NCBI RefSeq assembly: GCF_000002595.2
Contig: NC_057015.1
Location: 5,133,195-5,197,194, forward strand
Origin: Chlamydomonas reinhardtii
Taxonomy: Eukaryota > Chlorophyta > Chlorophyceae > Chlamydomonadales > Chlamydomonadaceae
Length of the DNA stretch: 64,000 bases
Direction: 5' to 3'
Shown: piece by piece, positions 44,916-56,900 of the stretch
Numbering within the stretch: position 1 is the stretch's first letter
Layout of the letters: each line of letters starts with the position of its first letter
Notes under the pieces: model-generated
What the model saw: the letters and a program-made list of their open reading frames with translations, nothing else
Database searches by the model: none
Told to the model about the DNA's origin: nothing
Program-made: the position numbers and the translations under genes

Positions 44916-47900
44916 ATGGACTCCTCCGGAGTAGGACGAGGCAGAGGGGCTGTTGTCCCCGCCTGGCTTGCGCAGCAGCAGCAACAGCATGCACATGCGC
45001 CAGGCCATGGCTCAGAACATGGCGGACCGGAGCCTGCAGATTTGCAAACAAAGTTGTCCGACCTCGACGAAGATAGCCAGCGGCAGTTGCTGGGCGAGCA
45101 AGAGGAAGCGGCTCGGGAGGCGTTGAGGTGTGTGCGCATTGGAGTCGAGCAGGGGTGGCCTGGCGGGTGGCACCCGCGTGCGCCCGACCGGCCGTGCCTT
45201 GGGGTCCAACTGGCAGCGGGTTGTGCAGCGTAATAAGAGGGCTCTCACGGACAAACTATGCTATGTGCAGACCTCACAAACGCGCGCATGAGGAGGATGC
45301 CACCGAGGGGTCGCAGGACGCCGGCCAGCTCAAGGTGAGGGGTAGGGCCACACGCTTGCGGCTTGGTGCGAAGGCCAGCGACCAGCGCCCCAGCACAGCC
45401 GCTGTGTCGGCCTTATAGCTGAGAGGGGCCAGTTACGGCCGGCGACGGCGGATGGAGACCACTCGCTCGGCCGGGCCAACAAGAGCGTGGGCAGTGGGTG
45501 CAGGCCGGTAGGGCATGGCGACTAGTGGATCCCCACCTCCCCCGCTGTCGTCTCATCGCCGCCACCCCACCGTTTTTCGCCTGTACAGGAGAAGCTGTTG
45601 AAGATGTCTCACGACCTGCGGCCAGCCGGGGCCGCCGCAGGCGGCGATGCCGGCGAGTCCTTGTCTGGAGGCGCGGCAGTGGCAGCTGGCGCTCATGAGC
45701 GGGGCCTGGGCGACTGGACCAACTACCAGCCACCCAGTGCGGTGCTAGCGGCCATTGCGGCCAAGTCAGGGGCACCGCCGCCGCGGCCTCCAGGTAGGAG
45801 GCGTAAGGGGAATGGAGGAGAGCGGGCTGGGCATGGGTGTTGATGGGCAGGGGCTGCGGGCAGCGGGTGCCTGACGGCGCAGGCGGCACGGAGGGCATGA
45901 CAGCGCCGGTGGCTGGGCGGCTGCTTGAATGCGCCGCGATGGTGAGGGCACTTGTCTGTCGCGGACACGGACAGTAAGGGACAACCACCCTGTCGCGCAC
46001 AACGCAGGGCCGCCACCGCTGCCCCGGCCACCAGGGCCGCCGCCGCTGCCGCGCCCGCCTGGCCCGCCGCCGCTGCCAGCAGGTGCGCGCCCGCCGGGGC
46101 CGCCGCCACTGCAGCCACCATCGCACTACGGCCACCCGCCTGCACACCCAGCCGCGGAAGCGCCGTCTTCAACTGCGACCATGATGCTGCCGCCGCCGCC
46201 CCGACCTCCTCAGCCGCCGCAGCAGCAGCCGGCCACGGAGGCTGCTGGTGCCGGTGGCAGCAAGAGCTTGGATAACCTGCCGCCGGCGCTGCGCGCTCGC
46301 CTCCTAGCCCGCGGCGTGATCTCGGACGCGTCTCCGCAGCCGCCGCAGCAGCCGCCGCAGCTTGAAGCACCAGCGCACGCCAACGGTGCACGGCCACCGT
46401 TGGCGCCGCCGCCGGGGCCGCCGCCGGTGGTGCGCGCGCACTACTCCTCCGCGCCGGCGCCGCCCACGCCGTCGCTGGCAGAGGAGCCGCTGCTGCCGGG
46501 CTGGTACGAGGCGGTGGACCCGCGGCATGCGCGCTCCTACTTCTACAACCCCACCACCGGTGAGTTAGGGTGGCAGGTGCTGCTGGTACACACTCGCTTC
46601 TGCCTAGGCGCCTGGACGCCGCTGAGGGCGCTGTGTGAGCACGGGGCTGGGCCGTGCATGTAATCTCAGTTGGGCTCCGAGCACTGCCGTGTCGATTGGG
46701 AGAGGCTTCATGGCCGGCCTGGTGTGTACAGTGTTCATGTGTGCCTGCATGTGTCGTCCGTGTGCCAGGCGAGCGGTTGTGGCTGCGGCCCATTAAGTCG
46801 CTGCCGCGCGGCTGGGCCTTCGGCACCTGCCCCGCCACCGGCGTCACCTACTACTACAACCCCAGGACGGGTGAGCGCTGCCGGCGTGGTTCGACGGGGG
46901 GTGCGGGAGCAAAAGTGCCCTGATGCTCATTAGCTGCATTCCGGTTGGTTGCCCGGGGCTTAGATGAGATGTATGCCACCCCAATCACATACTGAAGTGG
47001 CATGGGCGCATGGCGCAACATCGCAGGCGCCCGGTCGTGGCTTCCAGCTCATGATCTGCCGGGTTATGTTGCGTGCGTGTGCCCTTGCCTAAGGTCCCCA
47101 TCTTGGCGGGCCTCCCGTCACCACTCGGCACCTGCCGCCGCTCCTCCCGTCGCACCCTCCTGCAGGCGAGCGCACGTGGTCCAAGCCCGTGCAACAGGAC
47201 TTCCTGCCCTCGCCGTCCTTTATCGGGGCCAAGGCCGGATACGTGTTCAAGAAGGGGCCGCAGGTGGGGGTGGTAGCAGGCCGGGACACGTGAGCTGCAT
47301 GCGCTCTTGAGTGTCAGGCCATGTCACCATGTGTCGGCTGCAGGGCCCAGACCAGAACAGCACATGCCCAACAAGTACCCATCCTGACCACCGTTGCTCT
47401 CACCACGTGCACCGCAGGGGGTGGGCTACTATGTTGACGACCCCGCGCGCGCGCTGGCGGAGGCGCGCGCCGCCGCCGCCACCACCCGTGCCGGCCCCGC
47501 ATCCATTGGTCCGACGCCGCGCGGCGGGGCCTTCGCTGACGAGGACGGCGACGGCGGCGCGCGCAAGAGCCGGCTAGAGGCCATTGCGGAGGAGCAGCGG
47601 CGGCGCAATGAGGCGCGCGGCAAGGTGCCCAAGAACAAGAAGGTGGACGATGAGCTGGACCCCATGGACCCGGTGAGGCGGTGGGAATACACTTAAAACC
47701 GAATGCGTCTGTGTGTGTGTCTGTGCGGAGTGTATGCACGGGTCGTAGCACCTGCCCGTGTATGTGTATGTGGGTGACTCTGTGGAGCGTGTGCTTTGGT
47801 GTTGTGTTGGCAACGGGCGTGGGACCTGCAAGGGCAGCATGCGACTGTGAATGCGGTTGGACGCAGCGCAGCGTGCTTCTTTACCTGTCTTACACGCACA

Positions 47901-48094
47901 CGGCCTCTCCTCCACCTGTGACCCCTCGTCAGGCCGCCTACTCGGACGCGCCCCGCGGCGGTTGGTCCACGGGTCTTGAGGGCATCGCCGCCGCCGACTC
48001 AACTGCTGGTGGGCCACTGTGGCAGTCGCGGCCCTACCCCGCGCCGGGCTCCGTGCTGCGGTCCAACAAGAAGGCCATTGACGGCAGCGGTTGA
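44916..48094 (+). CDS. PQBP1-like WW-domain splicing protein with two WW modules
   Basis: Exons: 44916-45127, 45271-45334, 45589-45793, 46008-46559, 46769-46870, 47166-47263, 47418-47672, 47933-48094. Total 1,650 bases, 549 residues. The C-terminus [19 protein letters not shown] is the PQBP1 signature that binds U5-15kD. Two WW-type modules precede it: PGWYEAVDP...[13 protein letters not shown] (second aromatic shifted) and RGWAFGTC...[13 protein letters not shown] Pro-rich central region has GPPPLPRPP repeats, and the N-terminal part has a Gln run. PQBP1 acts in pre-mRNA splicing and transcription in the nucleus; usual forms have one WW domain and about 265 residues. Both WW modules are cut by a phase-1 intron at the same place (TG/ER), pointing to exon duplication. 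Confidence 0.88.
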
Positions 48095-48505
48095 TGGATG
48101 GCGTTTGAGGGGATTCATGGGTTCTAAGCCTCAAGTTCGGGGGGCGCAAGCTGGGCACAGGGCTAGGGGCTGGGGGCGTGTACGTACCAGGAGGGAACCG
48201 GGCTGGGCACAGGGGCATGGCTTGAGGCGCTGGAAGCGCGGGCTGCTTATCGCGCCCGCATGCAGCCGGGCGCTGAGCTGGCGCTGTGTGGGAGGCAGAG
48301 GCGGCGGGTATGGTAACACAGGGTATGCTTGGGAATGCCCTGAGTGTGCAGTTAGGTGTCTAGATCGCATCGATTACAAGGAGGGCCTATTGACGTGGGT
48401 TGCTAGCGATATCCTAGGGAGTTGTGTGAAGGCGTAGTATCCCTGAAATTGACAGCCGCCGCCGCCACTTCACAAGGCCTCGCACTGAAGTGAGCAACAT
48501 CACCG

Positions 48506-48510
48506 TGTAA
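48506..48510 (+). terminator. TGTAA polyadenylation signal, PQBP1-like gene
   Basis: First TGTAA on the coding strand after the stop codon at 48094. Confidence 0.45.
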
Positions 48511-48751
48511 TGGGCCACCAACGGCTGCGACGCTGACGGGACCCGGCAGGCCCCGTACCCCATGCTCTCTTGCGAGCTGTGGCATGTCGCTCTAGCCACC
48601 GCACAGCGCCGCTGAGATTGCGTGCTGACTAGCCAAGTTGACCATGCTGGGCAAGGGGCTGGTCGAAGCCTGGTTGCGACACCCCCCCCCCCGGCCGCGA
48701 CTCCTCGAGACACAGGAAGGGCCGTAGCGCTGCTTTGTCTCGTCACTTGTG

Positions 48752-48756
48752 TTACA
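48752..48756 (-). terminator. TGTAA polyadenylation signal, NAT8-like gene
   Basis: TTACA on the plus strand, about 240 bases past the minus-strand stop at 48997. Confidence 0.5.
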
Positions 48757-48996
48757 GTCACGACAATTGCACCCTAGACACGGCCACACGTCCGCTGAGA
48801 TGCACCGTACTGCACAAAACACACTAGCATGCCGAGCGTATCCCCGGGAACAAATTGTGGCCTGGTGGTGTTTGGCATCACCCCTACTGATGGCCACAAC
48901 TCTGCATGCTGGATTCCAGGCACAGCCACCGACACAGCCAGACAGTTTTAGGAGCAGTCATGCCCCGCTACTATTCTTGCGCCAACGCCGCGTCAG

Positions 48997-50504
48997 CTAC
49001 CGCCGGCCGCCGCGCACGTTCAGCATCAGCCGCGTGGCGTGGAACCAGGCGTTGATGCGGATGGGCTGCGGCAAGCCCAGCCCCGCCCGCTCCACTGCGC
49101 TCAGCAGCCCCACCTCAGCGCAATTGAGCTTGATGTACACGCTGTCAAAGCAGCCCGCCTTGCGCGCCGCCGCCACCGCCGCCGTCAGCAGCGCGTCCTG
49201 CACCACCTCCGCATTGGCCAGCCCGGGCCTGCACGCACGCAGAGAGCGAGTATGTGGGAAGTGGATCCGGTGAGTGCGGGGCTGAAGCACGCAGCAGTAC
49301 CTGACCCACCCCACCCGCAGCACCTGCAAACCCCAGCGCCAGCACCACCCTCATACCCAGGCGGCTACGGCATGCAGCACCTGCTTCACCCATCTCCCCT
49401 CCCCTTCCGCGACCCCGTTTCCCCCCCTCCCTCACCGCACTGCGAAGTACAGCAGCTCGCCCTGGCCGCCCGCCCTGTTGGCCAGGCCCAGGCAGCCCAG
49501 CACCTGCCCGCTGCCGCCCCGCCCCTCTCCGCCGCCCAGCAGCGGCTGCTCCTCGCCCTCTGCACCCGCGTTGTCGCCCTCGCCTTCGGGCGCACCCTCC
49601 TTGCTGCCGGCTGCTGCTGCTGCTGCTGCTGCAGCCTGCTTAGCTGCCCTCTTGGCCAGGTCTCCCTCGGTGACCACGAAGAAGCGCGAGCCCTTGCCCC
49701 AGCCCTGGTCACTGAAGTAGCCAAGCAGCTTGTCCTCAGACAGGTCTGGATTAGAGGCGATTGTGTGTGGGGGGGAGCAAAGGGGGCGGTTGCGCTGAGG
49801 TGCGGGTTGGTGTTTAGACAGGTACAAGAATGCTCAGTGGCGGACAGGCGGTGCAAGTTGTGATGTACACGGCGGCCGCCACCATTGACACGGTGCAGCC
49901 CAGCTGTATGGACAGCCACGTCCGACGGTACGGTCGCGCAGACCGCCTCACCCTTGTCCGTGCCCTTCCGCGCGATCAGGTGCAGCTGCAGGAGGACGAA
50001 ACCCCCCACCAGCAAGGGGACAATGAGCGCCGCAATAGCGCCACACTGTTGGGTAGCACGTAGGATTGCGACGTTACAGGAGGAGACAATCTGAGCGTGC
50101 AAGCGCACAGAGACCATATGGATCAGGGAGAAAGGCACGGCATGCAGCGCGCACGGCGTTCCGACGCGCTGGCAGCCGACGCCAATGAGGCTCCTGATGA
50201 GGAATGATTGTATGGTGCCGACTGCGACGGCCTGCCGGAATCACACTGCCGTGTGCCGTGAACTTACCACCCAGGGCAGGACTGGATTGTCCGTCACATG
50301 CATGTAAACCGAGAAGAAGATGAAGGGAGGCACCGCCAAGCCCCGCAGCCACAGCGTGCTGGGTGTGCTGAGTGCTGCCCACCAGATGGGCCGCAACAGC
50401 GAGAGTATATGGCTACGGTACACATCGATAGCCCCAGGTACGTCTGACTGGGTGATGGGACGCGCCGCGCGCACGCCCGCGTCCACCGTGTCAGGGCGGC
50501 CCAT
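48997..50504 (-). CDS. NAT8-like membrane protein with degenerate GNAT fold
   Basis: Exons (descending): 50504-50268, 50045-49952 (or 50090-49952), 49745-49436, 49228-48997; about 290 residues, phases agree. The N-terminus ARPITQSDVPGAIDVYRSHI matches the start of a GNAT domain. It is followed by two membrane segments (VPPFIFFSVYMHV region and IAALIVPLLVGGFVLLQL), then DLSEDKLLGYFSDQG and SRFFVVTEGD, which align with the NAT8 segment after its membrane anchor. The end, VVQDALLTAAVAAARKAGCFD, fits the GNAT helix and strand. NAT8 proteins are ER N-acetyltransferases. The acetyl-CoA pyrophosphate-binding loop (Q/R-x-x-G-x-G/A) is not recognisable here (PGLANAEVV instead). A long Ala/Gly/Glu insert interrupts the middle. 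Activity is uncertain. Confidence 0.6.
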
Positions 50505-50949
50505 GGGCGTTTGGGGGCTTGTCGGTGTCCTCGCTGCGTGTCACCAAGGCGACGTGTTTTGGAGTGCTCTATATCACGTGGAGGCACGTATTGCAGATAT
50601 CTCAGGCGGAACTGCACACCAGCGAATGCTCAGGAAAAAAAGGAGCTGCAGGCCGGGCGGGCCAAGATGTCAACAAGTGTCCAGAGGGGCTAGCTTTTAG
50701 AAGGAGTGTTACAAGTATGTCTCGGTAGTGTTCATGTCACCTTATATAACAGCACTCTGCTGTTTACGTATAGCCGTGATGACCGACTGACATGGGGTCG
50801 ACAAAACCGATGCAAACAAGGGTTGAGGGCTCGACTCGTCGCGACGTGTGACATATTGTTGGTTTATGTCATAGTAGTCGCGATATCAAAGACGATGAGT
50901 GACAGAACAACTCGAACACTTGAAGGGCCCTTCCCCTGAACCGGAAGCC
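50505..50949. promoter_or_regulatory. Divergent promoter, NAT8-like / guanylyl cyclase
   Basis: 445 bases between start codons. TATATAA at 50743-50749 lies about 200 bases ahead of the cyclase ATG and is a fair TATA-box candidate for that gene. Confidence 0.45.
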
Positions 50950-53900
50950 ATGCGGAACGATTCGGGCTCCGCCACGCTGCACGAGCTCCTGCCGGTGGCA
51001 GTACTCTGCACGCTACTTGGAGTCGTTGCTGGAGCGGTACTCGAGCGCCGAAGAGGAAAGCGGGTGCGCACTCGAATGCCTAGTAACTGAAGGCGGAAGG
51101 CGCAGTCTTCGTGAACAGCGCCAGCACTCTTACACAGTGCAAAGTCAGTAACAGGGCATTCCATACCTCGCAGGCCGTGCAACCCCCCTGTTGGCACAGG
51201 CAGCTTAGGCTAGCCCTGTACCACATCGCCACTGGAGTTTTTGCCACCCACCAGCTGACACGCGCCTTGCCCACTGCTTGGGGCTCAAGCGGGCGCGTGT
51301 GGTCGGTGGCTCTCTTTGCTGGGGCTGCACTTGAGATGCTGCTGCATGCTGCCGTAGTGGTGGTTGTCGTGGCGCTGGGGCATGAGCCTGGTGCGCTGCG
51401 CGCCGGAAGCGGCCGGGACGCTGCCAGCATTAGTAAGGCGGCCAAAGCCAGCCGCCGTGGAGGCGGATCCGACAGCCAGTATGTCTCAAGCATCCCACAT
51501 TGGCTCGAGAGGCTGCGTCCTGAGTGGTCGTGGACGTGGTTGACGGCGGCGCAGCTTGTGGCGACGGTGGCACAGAGCCTTGGCTGGCTGCTATCCGCCT
51601 CAGGCCCTGCCGCCATGGGGCTCATGGGCGGGACCCGACATGACGGCCGCTCCGGGCTGCTCATGGCGTTCGTCGTTCAGGCGCTTGGCACCATGATGCA
51701 ACAGGTGGGTACAGTCTGGGTACTTGGGCTCGCTCGGCATAGTGGCACTGCATGGCGCACACTGCGGCCCGACCCACATCGTTTTGAGACGAAACGCCAG
51801 CGCTGAGTACGTTTGGTCTTGTGCCATGGGAACAGGAGCGCCCCGCCGCCTTTACACGGCATCTGGCGCTGCTGGCGTGCTGCTACATGCCGTTTGATAT
51901 CCTGACGATGCTGGCGGCACCACATTGGCAGCATGCCAGCGCCGCGGGGGGTCTGCACCAGTCTCGTAATCAGCCTACTAGCGCTGGCGCACACGATGTA
52001 ACCGCAACAGCGCTGCTCTACTTTGTAGCGGCGCACGCCTGCATGGCGGCACAGGCTTGCTTTGTGGCTATTTGTCCGCCGCAGGATCAGCCGCCGCCCT
52101 TGCGGCAGCAGGCGGCAGGACGTGCGGCGACACCACCGGCGCTAGTACTCAAACCCTCCCACACCAGTCACGTGCCAGAACCACTGCTCACAGCACCAGA
52201 TGCACCTCTGCGGCGCCGGACCAGCGCAGGCAGCCCCACGCTTGCCCCGCACCATCACCGTCACGCACATCAGGAGCATCAGCCGCTGCAGCAGCTCTCA
52301 CAACAGGACGAGAAGGAGGAGCAGCAGGAGTGGGTGGCGGCGCATAACCGTCCCGTCAGCCGCTCCGCAGCGCGATCAACGGCACCGGCGCCAGCCGACG
52401 CACCATCGGTCTCTACCACTGGCAACACGGCCAGTGGAAGCGGAAGCGTGGGCGTGCAAGGGCAGGCGTCTTTACCAGCACCAGCAGCAATGGGTGCGGC
52501 GGACCCAAATGGGCATGGCGTAGATCAGGCGGCGGTGCAGCGGCGAGGCTCGGCACTGCCTCGCCAGCTGCAGCTGCCTGAGGGTGAGCCCGCCAGTAGC
52601 AGCACTGCAGTGGACAGCTCGGGCTCTGTCGACCCTCCAGTAGCAGGCGCCGCGACCCAGCCAGGCGATCCATCCTCATGCAGCGGCGCCGATGACAGAG
52701 TGGCAGGGCCTCAGCGGGTGACATTAGCCGCCACAGCAGCTCCTAGCGTGATTCGCACCTCTGGGGACGGGTACGTGCCGGAGCCCACCTCGATGCCTTC
52801 TCGCAGCACCCACTCCTTCCCCTTTCGCGAGCTGCCTGCCGCCCTGTCCACCCCTGTGGACCGGGCAACGGCAGGGGCTACGGACATCAGTAGCGCTATT
52901 TCCGCGTCTGGAGCTGCCAGCCACGAAGCACCCCCAAGCGGTGCGCGGTCACTGCCGCAGCTGCGCATCCTCTCTGACACGCAAAGCCACTCGGCCGGCT
53001 CTCGATCTCAGCGCGCCGGTGCGGCCAGTACAGGCCGTGTGGATCACGCGCCCCCGGGCGTGGACGACTTGGTTTCGCCATGGGCAGAGAGGATGCCAGT
53101 TGTACCACCACCTGGGGCGCACCTGCAGCACGCTGCGGGCGGACATGCTCCCCTGCAGCCCTCTTTGATGATGGTAGCCGCTGACAACCTGGCCGTACAC
53201 ACGCAACCTACTGACAGCGCGACCAGTCCCGGTGCCCCCGCAGCCGCTGCCGGCACAACCAGCTCGCAGCGAAGCCTGCAGGGCGGTGCAACCGCCGCAA
53301 CCGCTGCAGCAGCCGCAGTGCTTGCGCCACGCCACAGCGGACTTCGGCAGCGGCACTCCCTGGGGCCCCGGAGGTCAAGTGGAGCCGGCGGCGTGGCACA
53401 CGGGGATGGAGGCTTGTCCATGATGAGCAGCACAGCGAGTGCAGCGTCTGCGCACAATGCGGCGGCGGCCTCTTCGGCAGCGGCTGGTGCTCTGGAGTTG
53501 TGGCTGCTGCGCCGCGGCCTCGCGTGTACCATGGCCGCACTCGTGCTGGCTGTGTACCTGCGCGTGCTGCTTGTGCCCACACCGGCCAGTGGCGACCTCA
53601 GCAGTGCTGCTCCCTCGGTCCTCGCAGCGGCCTTGCAGGCGCTGCGAGCGCTGCCGTCACTGCTGTGCCTTGCGGCTCTGGCAGTGGTTAACGGCGCCGC
53701 TGGCGTATCGGCACTGCTGCTGGGCGGGCGACCGCTGCAGCTGGGACCTCAGTTGGCAGGCCTCCTCAGGCCGCTTTTGAAGGTGCACGCCGAAACCCGC
53801 AGCACCTCCGAGGTAGCTGCTGGCGTTGCGCCTGCTACAGACGCAGCACAGCCGGGCGAGCGGTCAGACGGACAGGGTTCGTCGGCAGTAACGTCGCTAC

Positions 53901-56900
53901 CGCTGGACGTGTTGCTGCGTTGGGACGTGACGTTGCGGACTGCGCTGCCGGCAGCCATGGCTGTTGCGGTGCGTGGGCTGTATGGGCCGGAGTCGCCGTG
54001 CAGCTCGGACCATGTGTACCTTTGGTTGGCGTTGCAGCCAGCTACAGGCGAGGTGGCGTCTACGCCAGTTCAGGATGAGGGGCAAAGAGCGTCAGCAGCG
54101 CTGGCTGGCGGTAGCAACGGTAGGGGGCAGCGCTACAAACTTCTGTCGCTGGCCACCGTGCTACCGATGCAGCTGTCCACAGCGTTGGCTGCACGGGCCG
54201 CGCATACGCTGCTGGCCGGCCTGAGCGGCGGGGCTGGGACGGGCGCAGCACCAGCGGCGGCTGGAGGTGCACATGAAGTGGGGCTCTTTGCGTTCGTACG
54301 GGCGCTTGTGAATCTGGACCCTCGGCATCTACCAGAGTACGGCGTTGGAGCGGCGCTGGCGCTGGGGCTGCGGGCCGTGCTACTGAGCGGCTGCACGACG
54401 GGCGGCGTCGTGGGTGCGCAGGTGGAACCGGACTCGGGCATTGAGGCGCAGCAGCAGGAGCAGCAGGAGCAGCAGGAGCAGCAGCAGCAGCAGCACAGCG
54501 CAGGCGACAACGCAACCCCGTTGGTTGCGGAGCGGCATCCGACCAGTGTCGCATCGGTGGCGAGAAGTCTGGCTGCCGAGACCAGCCTCCGTAGTGCAGC
54601 TTCAACACAATCCTCCGCAGCGGCGCTCACGGCCAGCGGCTCGTCGCACAAGCTGCTCTTCACAGGCTCAGGCGGGAGCAACCCAGCCTCGGGCCCGCAA
54701 GTGTCCCCCAGAACAGCTGCGAACGGCGCGCACTCGCGTCCAGCACGAGGATCGGTTGCCATTGGCTCCACAGGCGCTGTACAGCCCATCTCCGTCGCCA
54801 CTGCCGCAGCCTACATTGCGGTCCCGTCACTTGCGAGCCCAGCCAGTGGCCCGCAGCCGTTCTCGTCGCCGCTGGGGCAGGTGCATGCATGGTCACCGTC
54901 GGCGCGCTCCCCGCATGCCGTTGGGCCGGCGGATCGAGTCCGGACCTCTACGGGAGGCGGTCCTTGGGGTGATGGCGATGCCGCTGGCCCGGTGCTGCCG
55001 ACGGCCAGCACTGCTGTTGCCGCGCCGCCACCGTCCACTGCCGCCGCCGCGGTCCAAGCACGCATGGCGCGCCGAGCGCCGCCCCGCAGCAGCAGCTTCA
55101 ACCTGCGCCTGTCCCTCTCGTACGGTTCCCAGGTGGGTATGGCTGGGCCGCGTGACTGCACGCTTCTCCAATCCAAGGTGCATGTTCTGCTTGTAACATC
55201 GTCTTCCCTACTGAAGACACGAGTCGCCATCAGTACTAACATTTCGGTCCTGCTTGTTTCGACTCCTGCTGTAGGTTCTGGCATCAGCACTGTCACCCAT
55301 CACCGTTGGCGCTATAGCGGTGCTGCGTGATGCCACCGGCACCGCCACTACCCCCACTCCCAGTGCGATGAGCTGCCGCCAGAGTGCCACGTCTGTCATT
55401 TCTGAGCAGCTAGAGGCATTGCTTGACCTCAAGCGCCTGAGCACTGCGAGCAGTTTGGGGCCTGGCGCGGCTGCGGCAACAGTAGGAGCAGTAGCAGCAG
55501 CGTCGGCGGCAGGCGCTGAAGCAGCGGGCCAGGCGCCTGCATCTGCTGTGGGGCCTTATGTTCGGACACGCAGCGCGCGACGCCGCCGCGGTTCCAACGC
55601 CAGCGTAGACAACGGCGGCATTGCACTCTATCGCCAGCAGCTAGGGGCACTGCTGGTGGCAGGCAGTGGTCGCGGTGCGGGCGCGGCTGGGTCGCCGCGT
55701 CATGGCGTGTCGCCGAATGCTGGCTCACGGCTGTCCGCCCTGCAAGCAGAATTGCGTGGCGGCTGGGCGTCGGACGCAGTGGGCGATGACGGCGAGGAGG
55801 AAGAGGACGACATCGAGGAGGGCGTCGCGCTGGCGCTGCAAGCTGCAGAACTGGGAACGTGGGGCCGGCGGCAGCACGGCTCTATGCCCGCCCTGGCCGC
55901 CATCGTCGGCGGCGGCAGCGGCCGCACGACTTCACGCCCGGGCAGCGTGGGTGGCGGCTTCAGCGCCACCAGTACGCCACGGTCGCCGCTGCACCGAGCA
56001 GGGGATGCGCTAAGGCCCGCTGCCGCACCACAGGATGCGACAGCCTCAGTCGAGAGGGGCTCTGGCGCGGCTGATGCAGCCTCATCGGGTGCGGTGTCAG
56101 CGGCCAACGCCTTGGAGAGCTCGCTGCTGTCACGCCGCAGCCTGAGGAAGCTGGCCAGCATGCCGTCGCGCCTGCGAAGCAGTGCGGCAGCGGCGGCAGC
56201 AGTTGCGGCAGTGGATGCGGAGGTTGCTGCTACGGCAGCGGCGAGGTCAGGGCATTCCTCCCGAACTGGTGACGGCGGCCTGGAGCCCGCGATACATGGC
56301 GGCAAGAGCGGGGCCGGCCCGCTTGGCGAGCTGTGGCGACGACAGCGCGCCGCCGCCGCCGCCGCGGCGGCGGCTGCTTCCGCTGCGCCACGCGCGCGGC
56401 GCCTGTCACGTGGGCCCCAGGTGCAGCAGGGGGAGGAAGGTGCAGAGGTTCAGGAAGAGAGCAGGGATGCCCTTGGATCCAGCGCCGCTGCCTCGCCTCT
56501 CGGTCTGGCGGTGGAGCTCGGTCTAGCTGCGGCGGCAGCTGCCAGCGGTCTTGGGGCCGATGCCAGCGTCGGCTTACGCGGCGGAGGCGCCGCTGCAAGC
56601 AGCGTGCCGCTGACCCCATCGGCACTGGGCGCGGAACAGGACCTGCGCAGGGAGGCGCTCCGGTCCCTGGTTCTGGCAAGATGGAGGTTGTCTCTTGCCG
56701 CGGGCATGGACGGTCAGTACGGACCGGCGGGCGCGGCGGGAGCAACGGCGGACGCGGTCGGCTCGCTCGGCGTAGTGCTGCCGGGCGTGCCTCAGGACGC
56801 TGATGTGGTCGCCGATGGCGTGGCAGGCGTGGAGGTTGGCGAGGAGGGCGACGACGACTTCAGGGAAGCAATGTTGTCAGACCCGTACAGGGTTTCGACG

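Larger units (their letters stand above)
48095..48996. other. Convergent intergenic region, PQBP1-like / NAT8-like
   Basis: No exon seen. TGTAA at 48506-48510 suits the PQBP1-like gene (415 bases past its stop). TTACA at 48752-48756 is a minus-strand TGTAA about 240 bases past the NAT8-like stop. A C run lies near 48680-48692. Confidence 0.5.

Noticed and set aside
48975-49010. Third copy of the dispersed repeat (GCCAACGCCGCGT)
   Set aside because: Only 13 bases match and the flanks do not; part of it is coding sequence of the NAT8-like gene.
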